From JAGFIY01 sp964499285 (GTDB taxonomy: Bacteria; Bacteroidota; Ignavibacteria; Ignavibacteriales; Melioribacteraceae), in contig CAZCLA010000011.1 of NCBI GenBank assembly GCA_964499285.1, forward strand, positions 22,466 to 86,465: DNA of 64,000 nt, in the 5' to 3' direction. Below the pieces are notes generated by a model, which was given only the letters and a program-made list of their open reading frames with translations, was not told the origin of the DNA and did no database searches. Below, one piece after another: positions 53,946-62,801 of the stretch (positions are counted from its first letter, which is position 1; the number at the start of each line of letters is the position of its first letter). The position numbers and the translations under genes are program-made.

Positions 53946-55364
53946 ATGAAAATCTATAATACGCTTTCAAAAAAGAAAGAAGAATTCAAACCACTTTACG
54001 ATAATTTTGTAACAATGTATGTTTGTGGCCCAACTGTCTATGACTATTTCCATATTGGGAACGCACGCTCTTTTGTAATGGGTGACATACTCAGACGCTA
54101 TCTTGAATACAAAGGATATAAAGTAAAATATGCGATGAATCTTACGGATGTTGATGATAAAATTATCAACAAAGCAAATGATGAAAAAACTTCTACGGAT
54201 AAAATTGCACAAAAATATATTGATGCTTTTTTTGAGGATCTCGCAACACTGAGAATTAAGACTGCCGACGTTTACCCAAAAGCAACAGAACATATGAATG
54301 AAATGATCGATCTTGTTAAGGAGCTTGAGGAAGATGGAAGCGCATACAATGTTGATGGTAATGTGTTTTACGATGTTTCTAAATTCAAGGATTATGGCAA
54401 ACTTTCAGGCAAGAAAATAGATGAGCTTGAAAGCGGGTCGCGCATCGAGGTGAATGATCAGAAAAGAAATCCCCTAGATTTCGCTTTGTGGAAAAAAGCT
54501 AAAGAGGGCGAACCTTTTTGGGATAGTCCGTGGGGTAAGGGAAGACCCGGTTGGCATCTCGAATGTTCTGCAATGAGTATGAAGCATTTAGGCAAAACAA
54601 TCGACATACACGCCGGTGGTAACGATTTGATATTTCCGCATCACGAAAATGAGATTGCTCAAAGTGAGGCTTGCTGCACAAATAAATTTGTTAGGTATTG
54701 GGTTCATTTTGGTTTTTTGAATTTCAAAGAAGAAAAAATGTCAAAGTCCCTCGGAAATTTTTTTACGGCAAGAGAGATATTAAAAAATCATTCAGCCGAA
54801 GCAATTAGATTATTATTTGCGCAAACGCATTACCATGCACCGTTAAACTTCAGCAAAGAACTTCTCGAAGCTTCCGAAAAAGGACTTGAGAAGTTGAATA
54901 ATTTGATCAATTCTATTTCTGAAATAAAAAATTCCGGTAAGCTTGAAGATGATTCAAATGAATACTCCTTCAGCGAATTTTATCTTGAGTTTGAGCAAGT
55001 TATGGATGATGATCTGAATACACCGCGAGCAGTTGCTGTAATTTTTGATTTTGTAAAACACGCAAATAAACTTCTAGTTGAGTATCCATCATCCAAGAAC
55101 CTTATCAGTTCTATTGAAAATTTTCTTAACGGAATAGCTGATAATGTACTCGGAATCTGTAGTCATGCTAAAGGTGCAGCGACCAACAGCGGTGGGCTCG
55201 AACCAAGTTTACTTAAAATTCTAATTGAAATCAGAACAGATGCGAAGCAAAATAAAAACTTTGAACTTGCCGATAAAATTCGAAACGATCTTTCTAAACT
55301 CGGGATCACATTGAAGGACAGTAAAGAAGGCACAACTTACACCATAAAAAAGAACTTATCATAA
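53946..55364 (+). CDS. cysS: Cysteinyl-tRNA synthetase
   Basis: 472 residues. 'MYVCGPTVYDYFHIGNARSF' has the first zinc Cys and HIGH motif, 'GRPGWHLECSAMS' the second Cys, 'NDLIFPHHENEIAQSEA' the His/Glu zinc ligands, and 'EEKMSKSLGNFF' the KMSKS loop. The DALR domain and C-terminal helical domain follow. The start is at ATG 53946. No typical Shine-Dalgarno (AAAAAGAAAAAAT). Confidence 0.96.
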   Translation: MKIYNTLSKKKEEFKPLYDNFVTMYVCGPTVYDYFHIGNARSFVMGDILRRYLEYKGYKVKYAMNLTDVDDKIINKANDEKTSTDKIAQKYIDAFFEDLATLRIKTADVYPKATEHMNEMIDLVKELEEDGSAYNVDGNVFYDVSKFKDYGKLSGKKIDELESGSRIEVNDQKRNPLDFALWKKAKEGEPFWDSPWGKGRPGWHLECSAMSMKHLGKTIDIHAGGNDLIFPHHENEIAQSEACCTNKFVRYWVHFGFLNFKEEKMSKSLGNFFTAREILKNHSAEAIRLLFAQTHYHAPLNFSKELLEASEKGLEKLNNLINSISEIKNSGKLEDDSNEYSFSEFYLEFEQVMDDDLNTPRAVAVIFDFVKHANKLLVEYPSSKNLISSIENFLNGIADNVLGICSHAKGAATNSGGLEPSLLKILIEIRTDAKQNKNFELADKIRNDLSKLGITLKDSKEGTTYTIKKNLS

Positions 55365-55724
55365 GTGAAAAGTTTAATATATCTTTTCATTCTATCAGCA
55401 ATAATTTTAATTGTAGTGTCGGTCTGGATGTACGTATTTAATATTTATGCAGTTGAGTATAGAGTTTTTTCAAATGGAATAAATATCAATGCAGAATCCA
55501 AAATTAAATTTCAAGCGGTTCCTTTAAATTCTTTTGGGAAAGCCATTCCGTTTAGAAATATCGATTTCATTTATGAAATAGAAGGAGTGACCGGCGCTCG
55601 GATAATTTCATCAACTCAAAATTCTGTGGTGATTAAATTAGACTCAAGTTTTGCCAACGAGAATATTAAAATTAAATTTAAATCAAAATATGATCGTCAT
55701 TTTGTAGTGAAATCAATTTGGTAG
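55365..55724 (+). CDS. Membrane-anchored small protein with beta domain
   Basis: 119 residues, GTG start directly after the cysS stop codon. One N-terminal helix (about 3-28, SLIYLFILSAIILIVVSVWMYVF) and a soluble part with an all-beta pattern (EYRVFSNGININAESKIKFQAVPLN, NIDFIYEIEGVTGARIIS) that resembles a short Ig-like module. Family unknown. Probably co-transcribed with cysS. Confidence 0.6.
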   Translation: MKSLIYLFILSAIILIVVSVWMYVFNIYAVEYRVFSNGININAESKIKFQAVPLNSFGKAIPFRNIDFIYEIEGVTGARIISSTQNSVVIKLDSSFANENIKIKFKSKYDRHFVVKSIW

Positions 55725-55794
55725 ATTCAATTGACTCTGTTTAGCTTTGATTTTAATTCATTTTTTAAGAATATTACAAACAATATTAAACCGG

Positions 55795-56580
55795 ATGAGC
55801 AAAATGCAACAATCTATTTCAAAATTTATTCTGCTGATGTTTTTTGGAAGCAATATTTTGTTTGGACAAGGTACAGCCGGCACATCTGCAAAATTTGAGT
55901 ATCGTTCGCTTATTGATATGCCTAGTGCTGGAATTTTGGAAAGAGGTTATTCAGCCGTATCTCTCGAAATGCTCCCTTATGGAACAGTTGTAACAAGAAT
56001 GGAAGTCGGAGTTTTTGAAAATTTCAGTTTCGGGATCTCCTATGGTGGAACAAATATTATCGGTTCAGGCAAAGTTGACTGGTACAATCTTCCCGGCGTT
56101 AATATTCGGTTCAGAATGATTGATGAAAATGAATCACTCCCAGGAATATTGATTGGTTTTGATTCACAAGGAAAGGGAATTCAATTTGAGGATCCCGAAC
56201 GCTTCGAAATTAAATCCCCGGGATTATTTGTTGCGGCTTCGAAAAATTTTGAGTTTTTGGGGTATCTCAGCGTTCATGGATTATTAAATTATTCGTTGGA
56301 AAACAATGATCTCGATAAGGACTTTAATCTTGGAATCGGAGTTGAGAAAACTATTGGATCAAAAGTTTCTCTTATTGCCGAATATGATTTTGCGATCAAT
56401 GATAATACTGGAAATTCGCTCGGAAGCGGTAACGGATACCTGAATATGGGATTGAGATGGTCCGTTGTGGATGGATTTACACTTGGATTTGATTTAAGAA
56501 ATCTTCTTGACAACAAAAAATTCAACAGTTCCAAAGCTGACCGAGGAATATATGTTGAGTATGTAAAATCACTCTTTTAG
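55795..56580 (+). CDS. Exported outer-membrane beta-barrel protein
   Basis: 261 residues from ATG 55795 (an ATG at 55804, after GGATGAG, is also possible; an ATG-frame opening from 55747 is too long). Signal peptide ends near FGQG. The mature sequence alternates aromatic/hydrophobic and polar residues (FENFSFGISYGGTNIIGSG, SLIAEYDFAINDN, GYLNMGLRWSVVDGFTLGFDL) and ends 'YVEYVKSLF' with a C-terminal Phe, as barrel proteins do. No function predicted. Close to a family of 'YjbH-like/short-barrel' proteins only by layout. Confidence 0.6.
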   Translation: MSKMQQSISKFILLMFFGSNILFGQGTAGTSAKFEYRSLIDMPSAGILERGYSAVSLEMLPYGTVVTRMEVGVFENFSFGISYGGTNIIGSGKVDWYNLPGVNIRFRMIDENESLPGILIGFDSQGKGIQFEDPERFEIKSPGLFVAASKNFEFLGYLSVHGLLNYSLENNDLDKDFNLGIGVEKTIGSKVSLIAEYDFAINDNTGNSLGSGNGYLNMGLRWSVVDGFTLGFDLRNLLDNKKFNSSKADRGIYVEYVKSLF

Positions 56581-56646
56581 TGTCCAAATTATTGTACAAA
56601 AGTTTTTTTATACTATACAGCTGTTCAATAAAATTGCAATAAAATC

Positions 56647-56676
56647 TTCCATTTCGCGATAAAAAATCGGTATAAT
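56647..56676 (+). promoter_or_regulatory. Candidate promoter for the aromatic-rich lipoprotein
   Basis: A perfect TATAAT (56671-56676) with a poor -35 (TTCCAT, 56647-56652, 18-base spacer), 38 bases before the ATG at 56715. Confidence 0.4.
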
Positions 56677-56714
56677 ATTTGCGACTTGCTTTGTAGTTAT
56701 AAATGGAGGTGACA

Positions 56715-58115
56715 ATGAAAAAGTATTTAGCAATTGTGTTTTTAGGAATCTCAATGATTTTGAGTGGATGTTATGCTCAGTTTTCTTCAAGGGATTATGG
56801 TTTCTATGAAGAATATGACGAGTACGGTTACTACAAAGTAGCTGATTATGAACAAACAGAAACAGATACCACTCAGTATTCAGCAGATCAAATCGGCGAT
56901 TATATTGGTTCCGATACAACAGTTTATATGACGGATGAAGGACGAGTAATTGAGATAAATAATTACTTCACAGTAGCTCAAACTGAACAAACCGAAGACT
57001 CGCTAGTATATGCTTATAAACCTGGAACCAGAAAATATTATTTGGATTACTATCCTTCTACTCATCTAACTATTGCAGCTTATACGCCTAATTATTTTTG
57101 GTACGATCCGTGGTACTATGATCCATGGTATTATGATTACTGGTATTTTGGATGGAATTACTATCCATCGTATTGGCACCATTATCCTCACTGGGGTTGG
57201 TATGGTTATTATCCATATTACGAATTCAATTATTACGGTAACGGCGGATGGGCTTACAATCCGAGTCAGTACAAATATCGAGATAATTATTCACCGGGCG
57301 GCAGAGATAGAAATGGAGGTGGATCTGGTTCGAATAATGTAGGTATGATTAGAGGTGATATTGGAGGAAACACGCGGGATCCAGGACGAGATATTACTCA
57401 TCTTGGAGGTGGAAATCTTAGGGATTTAGACGTTGCTAGAATCGATCCTAAAACAACTACAAAAGGGAGCGAAAATTCCACAGGCGATTTCGATAAAGGA
57501 CGTGGAATTTCGAAAGGTGAGGTTTCTGATGTTAAAAAATTTGGAGATAATTCTAGAACGAGCAAAAAAGATTTAGAGAAAAATAAAAATGGATTTGAAA
57601 CTACTAGGGATCAAACAAAAGCTATAACAAAAAGAAAAAGTAGTTCAGAATTTAGAAATAATAAAAAATTGCTTGATGCACTAAAGAATAAAATTGCGGA
57701 GAATCCACGTGGAAGTTCACCCACTGCGCTTAGAGAGATTGTAAACAACAGCAGAAATAGTGGTTCAACTTCAAGAAGAAGCGTTCCAAAAACGACAAGA
57801 GATTATTCCGATAATACAAGATCGAATCCTGTGCCTAATTATACACCACCTCCTGCAGGTAGATCAAATCCAAATTCGGGCAGATCCTATGGTGAATCCA
57901 CGCCTACTAGAAGAACTTCTCCGCCTAAATCATATTCGCCGCCGAGAACAAATTCTTCGCCTAAGACTTATTCTTCACCGCCGAAGAGCCGCAATTCGGG
58001 TTCAAGATCTTATTCTACTCCTTCGAGAAGCAGCGGTTCATCAAAATCGACGGGAAGCAGCAGATCATCGAGTTCAAGCAGCCGTTCAAGCTCAGGAAGC
58101 AAAAGCAGAAAATAG
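56715..58115 (+). CDS. Lipoprotein with Tyr/Trp-rich block and Ser/Arg/Pro tail
   Basis: 466 residues from ATG 56715, preceded by GGAGGTGACA; the ATG at 56703 is within this site. Lipoprotein signal with lipobox 'LSGC' (Cys19). Residues about 127-190 are dominated by Tyr, Trp, His and Pro (WYDPWYYDPWYYDYW, then similar). A Gly/Arg stretch (about 197-240) and a mixed charged part (about 240-340) lead to a Ser/Arg/Pro/Thr tail to the C-terminus (SGSKSRK). Not a recognised family. Presumably in the outer membrane, as lipoproteins of this size in such bacteria usually are. A terminator follows. Confidence 0.75.
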   Translation: MKKYLAIVFLGISMILSGCYAQFSSRDYGFYEEYDEYGYYKVADYEQTETDTTQYSADQIGDYIGSDTTVYMTDEGRVIEINNYFTVAQTEQTEDSLVYAYKPGTRKYYLDYYPSTHLTIAAYTPNYFWYDPWYYDPWYYDYWYFGWNYYPSYWHHYPHWGWYGYYPYYEFNYYGNGGWAYNPSQYKYRDNYSPGGRDRNGGGSGSNNVGMIRGDIGGNTRDPGRDITHLGGGNLRDLDVARIDPKTTTKGSENSTGDFDKGRGISKGEVSDVKKFGDNSRTSKKDLEKNKNGFETTRDQTKAITKRKSSSEFRNNKKLLDALKNKIAENPRGSSPTALREIVNNSRNSGSTSRRSVPKTTRDYSDNTRSNPVPNYTPPPAGRSNPNSGRSYGESTPTRRTSPPKSYSPPRTNSSPKTYSSPPKSRNSGSRSYSTPSRSSGSSKSTGSSRSSSSSSRSSSGSKSRK

Positions 58116-58142
58116 TGAAAAAATAAATTTGTAAATCAGAAT

Positions 58143-58179
58143 CGCTCAGTTCAATTTTTTGGATTGAGCGGTTTTTTTT
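58143..58179 (+). terminator. Rho-independent terminator after the aromatic-rich lipoprotein
   Basis: CGCTCA (58143-58148) pairs with TGAGCG (58165-58170); a run of eight Ts follows at 58172-58179. The stem may extend imperfectly. Confidence 0.75.
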
Positions 58180-58265
58180 ATGGATTCATTATAATTTTTG
58201 TATGTTTTCACTTGAAATCACTTTATCCGTATTATATTTTTTATATTCATTTTTGGGAGTAAGGA

Positions 58266-59222
58266 ATAGAAGGGATAGTTTCAAAAATAGAAAGCAAAGA
58301 TTATTATGTAATTTCCCCTGTTAAAGAATTAACATACCGTTGCAACCTGCCTGGAAGATTCAAAAAACAGTTTGAATTAAAAAAAGATAAACAGCGAGTG
58401 TTGGATATCGTAACCGTAGGAGATTCTGTTGAGTTCAATTTGAATGATGGTAATACCGGAACAATAGTTTCGGTGAAACCAAGGACAAACTATATATCCC
58501 GCAAAGCTCCGAGGATAAAAGGCTCATCTAAACGAGGTGAAAGATTGGAGCAAATTATCTGTGCAAATGTTGATAATCTGATTGTTGTTGCAAGCATCAA
58601 TTCTCCTCAATTTAACAATCGCCAATTAGATAGATTTGTAGTATGCGGTGAAACAGCCGGAGTTAACACGATAATCGTTATAAATAAATCTGATCTCGAC
58701 AAACGTAGAGAAATTCCTTATTGGGAACGGTTATATATCTCCATTGGTTATGAAATTATTACTACTTCTGCCGTCCGCAGTTATGGAATAGAAAAATTGA
58801 AAATGACAATAGATGGAAAGAAAAGTTTGTTTTGGGGAGTATCCGGTGTCGGCAAATCGTCTTTATTAAATTCAATGTATCCAGAGCTTGATTTCAAAAC
58901 AACGGAGATAAGTAATTGGAGCAATAAGGGGCGTCACACTACAGTCACTAGTTTTATGGAAAAAGTAGGGGATAACACTTTTATTATCGATTCCCCCGGA
59001 GTTCGTGAAATAGAGCCGTTCGGGATAAAGAAGCATGATCTTTCACATTATTTTATTGAATTCAAAGATTACGTGAACGAATGTAAATTTAACACTTGCA
59101 CTCATTATCATGAACCCGGATGTGCAGTTGTTGAAGCAGTTGAAAATAATTTTATTTCTGTGGAAAGATATGAGAGCTACTTATATTTGCTTGATTCAAT
59201 TGAAGAGGATATTATTTTTTAG
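58266..59222 (+). CDS. rsgA: Ribosome small subunit-dependent GTPase RsgA with ATA start
   Basis: 318 residues if translation begins at ATA 58266, 6 bases after GGGAG (58255-58259). The only standard start in frame upstream of the GTPase is GTG 58398, which would remove the N-terminal OB-fold. The upstream reading (IEGIVSKIESKDYYVIS, YRCNLPGRFKKQF, QRVLDIVTVGDSVEF) is clearly RsgA. The circularly permuted GTPase shows 'VINKSDL' (G4), 'GVSGVGKSSLLNS' (G1), 'DSPGVREIEPF' (G3) and the zinc motif 'CKFNTCTHYHEPGC'. RsgA matures the 30S subunit. It overlaps the ATP-grasp gene by 11 bases at the 3' end. Confidence 0.93.
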   Translation: MEGIVSKIESKDYYVISPVKELTYRCNLPGRFKKQFELKKDKQRVLDIVTVGDSVEFNLNDGNTGTIVSVKPRTNYISRKAPRIKGSSKRGERLEQIICANVDNLIVVASINSPQFNNRQLDRFVVCGETAGVNTIIVINKSDLDKRREIPYWERLYISIGYEIITTSAVRSYGIEKLKMTIDGKKSLFWGVSGVGKSSLLNSMYPELDFKTTEISNWSNKGRHTTVTSFMEKVGDNTFIIDSPGVREIEPFGIKKHDLSHYFIEFKDYVNECKFNTCTHYHEPGCAVVEAVENNFISVERYESYLYLLDSIEEDIIF

Positions 59223-60120
59223 TTACAACAGTCTCAAATAATTTCTCGGCAAAGTCACGTACAATTCGATCCGGCACACCATCAGGATGTTTTGATTTAA
59301 ATCTAAAATCACACTGATCATTGACAAAATCGATGGCTACAAATTCATCATCACTATTGATTGTGAATTCTGATGAAAAGTAGTCCATTTTTGTTATCGC
59401 TGCTATTTTTTTTGTCGACTCAACAATTTCTTCAATCTCAAAATCCAAATATTCTTGATTAGTGATTTCACGGTAGATGTGAGTTTTATCGTCCCACCAA
59501 ACCGGTATAATCTCACCGAGCAGATAGAATACTCGCAGCCAGGCTCTTCCGAAATCCAAATCTACGGTATCGACCTTTTTCTGAATTAAATAATGATCAT
59601 CCGGAAGTTCCTGCCGAATTTTCTGAATCTCTTCATATGAATAAACATTTTCATACACACCGTCACCGCCTCCCGTATAATAAGATGGCTTTACCACAAA
59701 TGGTAGTCCGATTTTTTCGAGCCTGGATTTTGAAATCTTATAATTTGGTTTCTGGAGATAAGGGGGAAGTATGTAAGTTGTGGGAAAATTTAACTCAGTC
59801 CGTTTAAGTTTTTTATATGTTTTTACTTTATCGACTGATTCTTCCACAATAGAATAAGGATTTATTACAATTGTATCTTTCGAAGTGATAAGCTGTGCCA
59901 GCGGTTCGAACAATTCGTCCTCATCAGAAGCCCTATCAAGATAATATTCGAAGAACAACTCGTTATTCGAAACTTTATTCAAAGTCTCGTGTACATTATA
60001 TTGATGGACAATATAAGTAGTGGAACCTCGTGCTTGAAAGATTTGTTCAATTAGATCGATTAAATCTTTATCGTACTTCCATTTATATGCTATTGCCAGA
60101 CTAAATTTTTGCATTTTCAT
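59212..60120 (-). CDS. ATP-grasp-like protein
   Basis: 302 residues from ATG 60120; an upstream TTG at 60162 is also open. 'KIGLPFVVKPSYYTGGGDGVYE' is a glycine-rich ATP-grasp loop, 'DHYLIQKKVDTVDLDFGRAWLRVFYLLG' and 'FVAIDFVNDQCDFRF' fit the substrate and metal-binding strands. No known ligase partner is near, so the carboxylate and nucleophile substrates are unknown. The 3' end overlaps the convergent rsgA by 11 bases. No obvious Shine-Dalgarno. Confidence 0.65.
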   Translation of the reverse strand: MKMQKFSLAIAYKWKYDKDLIDLIEQIFQARGSTTYIVHQYNVHETLNKVSNNELFFEYYLDRASDEDELFEPLAQLITSKDTIVINPYSIVEESVDKVKTYKKLKRTELNFPTTYILPPYLQKPNYKISKSRLEKIGLPFVVKPSYYTGGGDGVYENVYSYEEIQKIRQELPDDHYLIQKKVDTVDLDFGRAWLRVFYLLGEIIPVWWDDKTHIYREITNQEYLDFEIEEIVESTKKIAAITKMDYFSSEFTINSDDEFVAIDFVNDQCDFRFKSKHPDGVPDRIVRDFAEKLFETVVTKK

Positions 60121-60222
60121 AAAAAATTTTACAAAGATATCCAATCTGTGATTGGTTATCAATATTTTGTCTTGTGATTCGACAGCGGAAATTATAAATT
60201 CTTTCTTTAAATAAAGGTGAAA

Positions 60223-62022
60223 ATGAAACGTTACATTATTTTTTCGATATTTCTTACTGTTTTCTTACTCGGTTCGGTATCTGCTCAAGTTAACGAAAAC
60301 CAGGAAAACGCTGCCGCGGATTCTACGGATAGAGCGTTAAGAGCAGAGCAGCATGTTATTAACGGAGCCCTTGCGGAGATGAATAATAATTATGCCGAAG
60401 CAATCTTGGAATATCAGGATGCACTTAAGTTGGATCCTCAACCTGGCATTCATTATTCTCTTGCAAAAAATTATTATAAAATCGGAAAACTTGCTGCCGC
60501 ACTGAATCATTCCCAAAGTTCGGTTGAGATGGATCGAGATAATACGGAATACTTGGGATTATTAGCTACAATTTACGGTCATGCCGGTAAAATTGATTCG
60601 GCAGCCACCGTGTTTGAAAAAATCATATCGATTGATTCAACTGATGTTACCGCATATTATAATTTAGCAAGCATTTATGAGACGGATAAGCCCCTAAAGG
60701 CATTAGAAATATATAATCATATTTTGGATTTTACTGGTCCAGATTGGGCGGTTCTTGTTAAAATTGCTGATTTAAACGAAAGAATGGGTGATATTCCGGC
60801 TACAATAAAAACTTTAGAGGATTTGCTCGCTCTGAATCCAAGTAGTCTTGAGCTGCACAAACTTCTAATTGAATCGCTCATTAAAAACAAACAGTTTGAC
60901 GAAGCAATAAAGACTACCGATGAAGTTATTGTTCTCTTTCCGGAAGATCTAAATTTGATCGAATTTAAAGCAAATGCTCTTGTTCAAAAAGGTGATTGGA
61001 AAGAAGGTGCGGCGGAGTATAAAAAACTTGTTTCCGATGAATCACTTCCCTTCAATTCAAAAGTTAGAATCGCCGGAGCATTTATAAAGCATGCCCTAGA
61101 TGATTCTACCTTGATCCCAATAGCATATGATGTAATTAAAACTGTTGATCGAGATTCGAGCGATTGGCAAATAAAAGCAATGATTGCTGAGATCTATGGA
61201 ATGGAAGGAAAAGATTCCCTCGCTGTCGAGCAGTTGAAAACTGCAATTAATCTTGCTGAGTGGAATTCGGATATTTGGGTTAAACTAGGAGTTTTACTTT
61301 TTGAGAGCGGAAGATTTGAGGATGCCGCTGAGGAAATGTCGGCTGCGGTTAAAAAATTTCCGAACGATTATTTCGTAAACTTTATTTTGGGATTTTCAAA
61401 ATCCCAGTTAAATCTTCACGAAGAAGCTCAGCCGTATCTTCAGAAAGCCGTTGTATTAAATCCAAATGATCCTAATGTACTTTCTGTGTATGCTTTCACA
61501 CTCAATCAATTGAAAAGAGAAGACGAAGCATTAAGTTATATAAACAAAGCATTGAGATTTGATCCGAATAACAGTCAGCTCTTAGGTATGGCTGGTATGA
61601 TTTACGATAATAAGGAAATGTGGGTGGAATGCGATTCATCATATGAAAGGGCATTACGTCTCGATCCCGAAAGCGCACTTTTGTTGAACAACTATGCTTA
61701 TTCACTTTCCGAAAGAGGGATTCAGCTTGAGCGAGCTTTAGAAATGGTTCAAAAATCTATAGAGCAGGACCCCGAAAATTCATCTTATCTCGATACGATA
61801 GGATGGGTATATTACAAACTTGGTGAGTATGATAAAGCTGCAAGCTATATTTTAAAAGCAATCGAAATTGACGAGAACAACGCAACGCTTCTCGATCATC
61901 TTGGTGATGTTTATCTAAAACAGAACAAACTCAACAAAGCGATTGAAATGTGGAAGAAGGCTCAAGAATTGGATCCGGATAACGATAAAATCAATAGCAA
62001 AATCGGCGATAAAAAAATATGA
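60223..62022 (+). CDS. Exported TPR protein
   Basis: 599 residues from ATG 60223 with AAAGGTG upstream. Signal peptide MKRYIIFSIFLTVFLLGSVSAQ. About 14 TPR units follow, e.g. 'MNNNYAEAILEYQDALKLDPQPG', 'GRFEDAAEEMSAAVKKFPNDY' and 'GEYDKAASYILKAIEIDENNATLLDHLGDVYLKQNKLNKAIEMWKKAQELDPDN' (in parts). Periplasmic binding scaffold. It overlaps the lipoprotein gene by 4 bases (ATGA), and both are in one operon with the EnvC-like gene. Confidence 0.8.
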   Translation: MKRYIIFSIFLTVFLLGSVSAQVNENQENAAADSTDRALRAEQHVINGALAEMNNNYAEAILEYQDALKLDPQPGIHYSLAKNYYKIGKLAAALNHSQSSVEMDRDNTEYLGLLATIYGHAGKIDSAATVFEKIISIDSTDVTAYYNLASIYETDKPLKALEIYNHILDFTGPDWAVLVKIADLNERMGDIPATIKTLEDLLALNPSSLELHKLLIESLIKNKQFDEAIKTTDEVIVLFPEDLNLIEFKANALVQKGDWKEGAAEYKKLVSDESLPFNSKVRIAGAFIKHALDDSTLIPIAYDVIKTVDRDSSDWQIKAMIAEIYGMEGKDSLAVEQLKTAINLAEWNSDIWVKLGVLLFESGRFEDAAEEMSAAVKKFPNDYFVNFILGFSKSQLNLHEEAQPYLQKAVVLNPNDPNVLSVYAFTLNQLKREDEALSYINKALRFDPNNSQLLGMAGMIYDNKEMWVECDSSYERALRLDPESALLLNNYAYSLSERGIQLERALEMVQKSIEQDPENSSYLDTIGWVYYKLGEYDKAASYILKAIEIDENNATLLDHLGDVYLKQNKLNKAIEMWKKAQELDPDNDKINSKIGDKKI

Positions 62023-62801
62023 ATAACAAACTCCTTCTCGCATCAGTTTTAGTTTTAATTTTACTCAGTGTTGAATCTTGTGTTCCTTCAAAACCGGAAT
62101 ACGAGGAAAGAATATTGACTTCAACACGATTGATTAAAAAGTTGGAAGCAAACCGAAGAGCGATAAAGACCTTTAATGCTGTCGGTACTATGGATGTTGA
62201 TAGTAAAGAATTCGGAGGTTCAGCTACATTTGAAGTTACGCTTAAGAAACCGGACACGATAAAGGTTAATATTTACGGACCTTTCGGAATAGATTTAGCT
62301 GAAGCGGTTGTAACAAATAGAAATTTTATTTTCTATGATGTTATGAACAATAAAGTTTACAAAGGGATGAATTCGCAATCAGCTTTAAAGGAAATATTTA
62401 AGGTGGATTTCACCTTTGAAGAATTAATGGATGCATTTGCCGGTTCTGTTAATTTAACCGAAAAGTTGAGAAGAGAACCTGATATCTACAATGTTTTCGA
62501 TGATACATATGAATTGATTTATGTCGATAATGTCGGAAGAAAAAATATTTATGTAATTAATCAAGTTGATCTTGCAATTACCTCTTTCAAAATTACCGAC
62601 AGTAGCGGTAAGAACAGTTTGCTCGGAAAATATGTTAGATTTCAAAATTATAACGATGTTCCAGTACCTCAGGAGAGCGAAATAATAAATTATGAGATGG
62701 ATCAAAGTATAAGACTAAAATACAAAAGGATCGACGTTAATAAAGAACCTAGAGCATTTACAATAAATTATCCAAGTGATGCCGAGATCATAGAGTTGTG
62801 A
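62019..62801 (+). CDS. DUF4292-like outer membrane lipoprotein
   Basis: 260 residues. N-terminal hydrophobic signal leads to Cys21 (SVESC), a slightly atypical lipobox. The mature part 'FNAVGTMDVDSKEFGGSATFEVTLKKPDTIKVNIYGPFGIDLAEAVVT' (in parts) has the LolA/LolB-like half-barrel pattern of DUF4292. These proteins are usual beside EnvC-like genes in Bacteroidota and may act in lipoprotein or LPS traffic to the outer membrane. Coupled to the TPR gene and overlapping the next gene by 4 bases (GTGA). Confidence 0.75.
   Translation: MNNKLLLASVLVLILLSVESCVPSKPEYEERILTSTRLIKKLEANRRAIKTFNAVGTMDVDSKEFGGSATFEVTLKKPDTIKVNIYGPFGIDLAEAVVTNRNFIFYDVMNNKVYKGMNSQSALKEIFKVDFTFEELMDAFAGSVNLTEKLRREPDIYNVFDDTYELIYVDNVGRKNIYVINQVDLAITSFKITDSSGKNSLLGKYVRFQNYNDVPVPQESEIINYEMDQSIRLKYKRIDVNKEPRAFTINYPSDAEIIEL

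Noticed and set aside
57073..58134. Long overlapping ORFs (57073-57342 and 57760-58134) in another frame of the lipoprotein gene
   Set aside because: They are by-products of the low-complexity codons of the aromatic and Ser/Arg blocks; composition (Ile/Gly/Arg runs) is not protein-like and they lack ribosome-binding sites.
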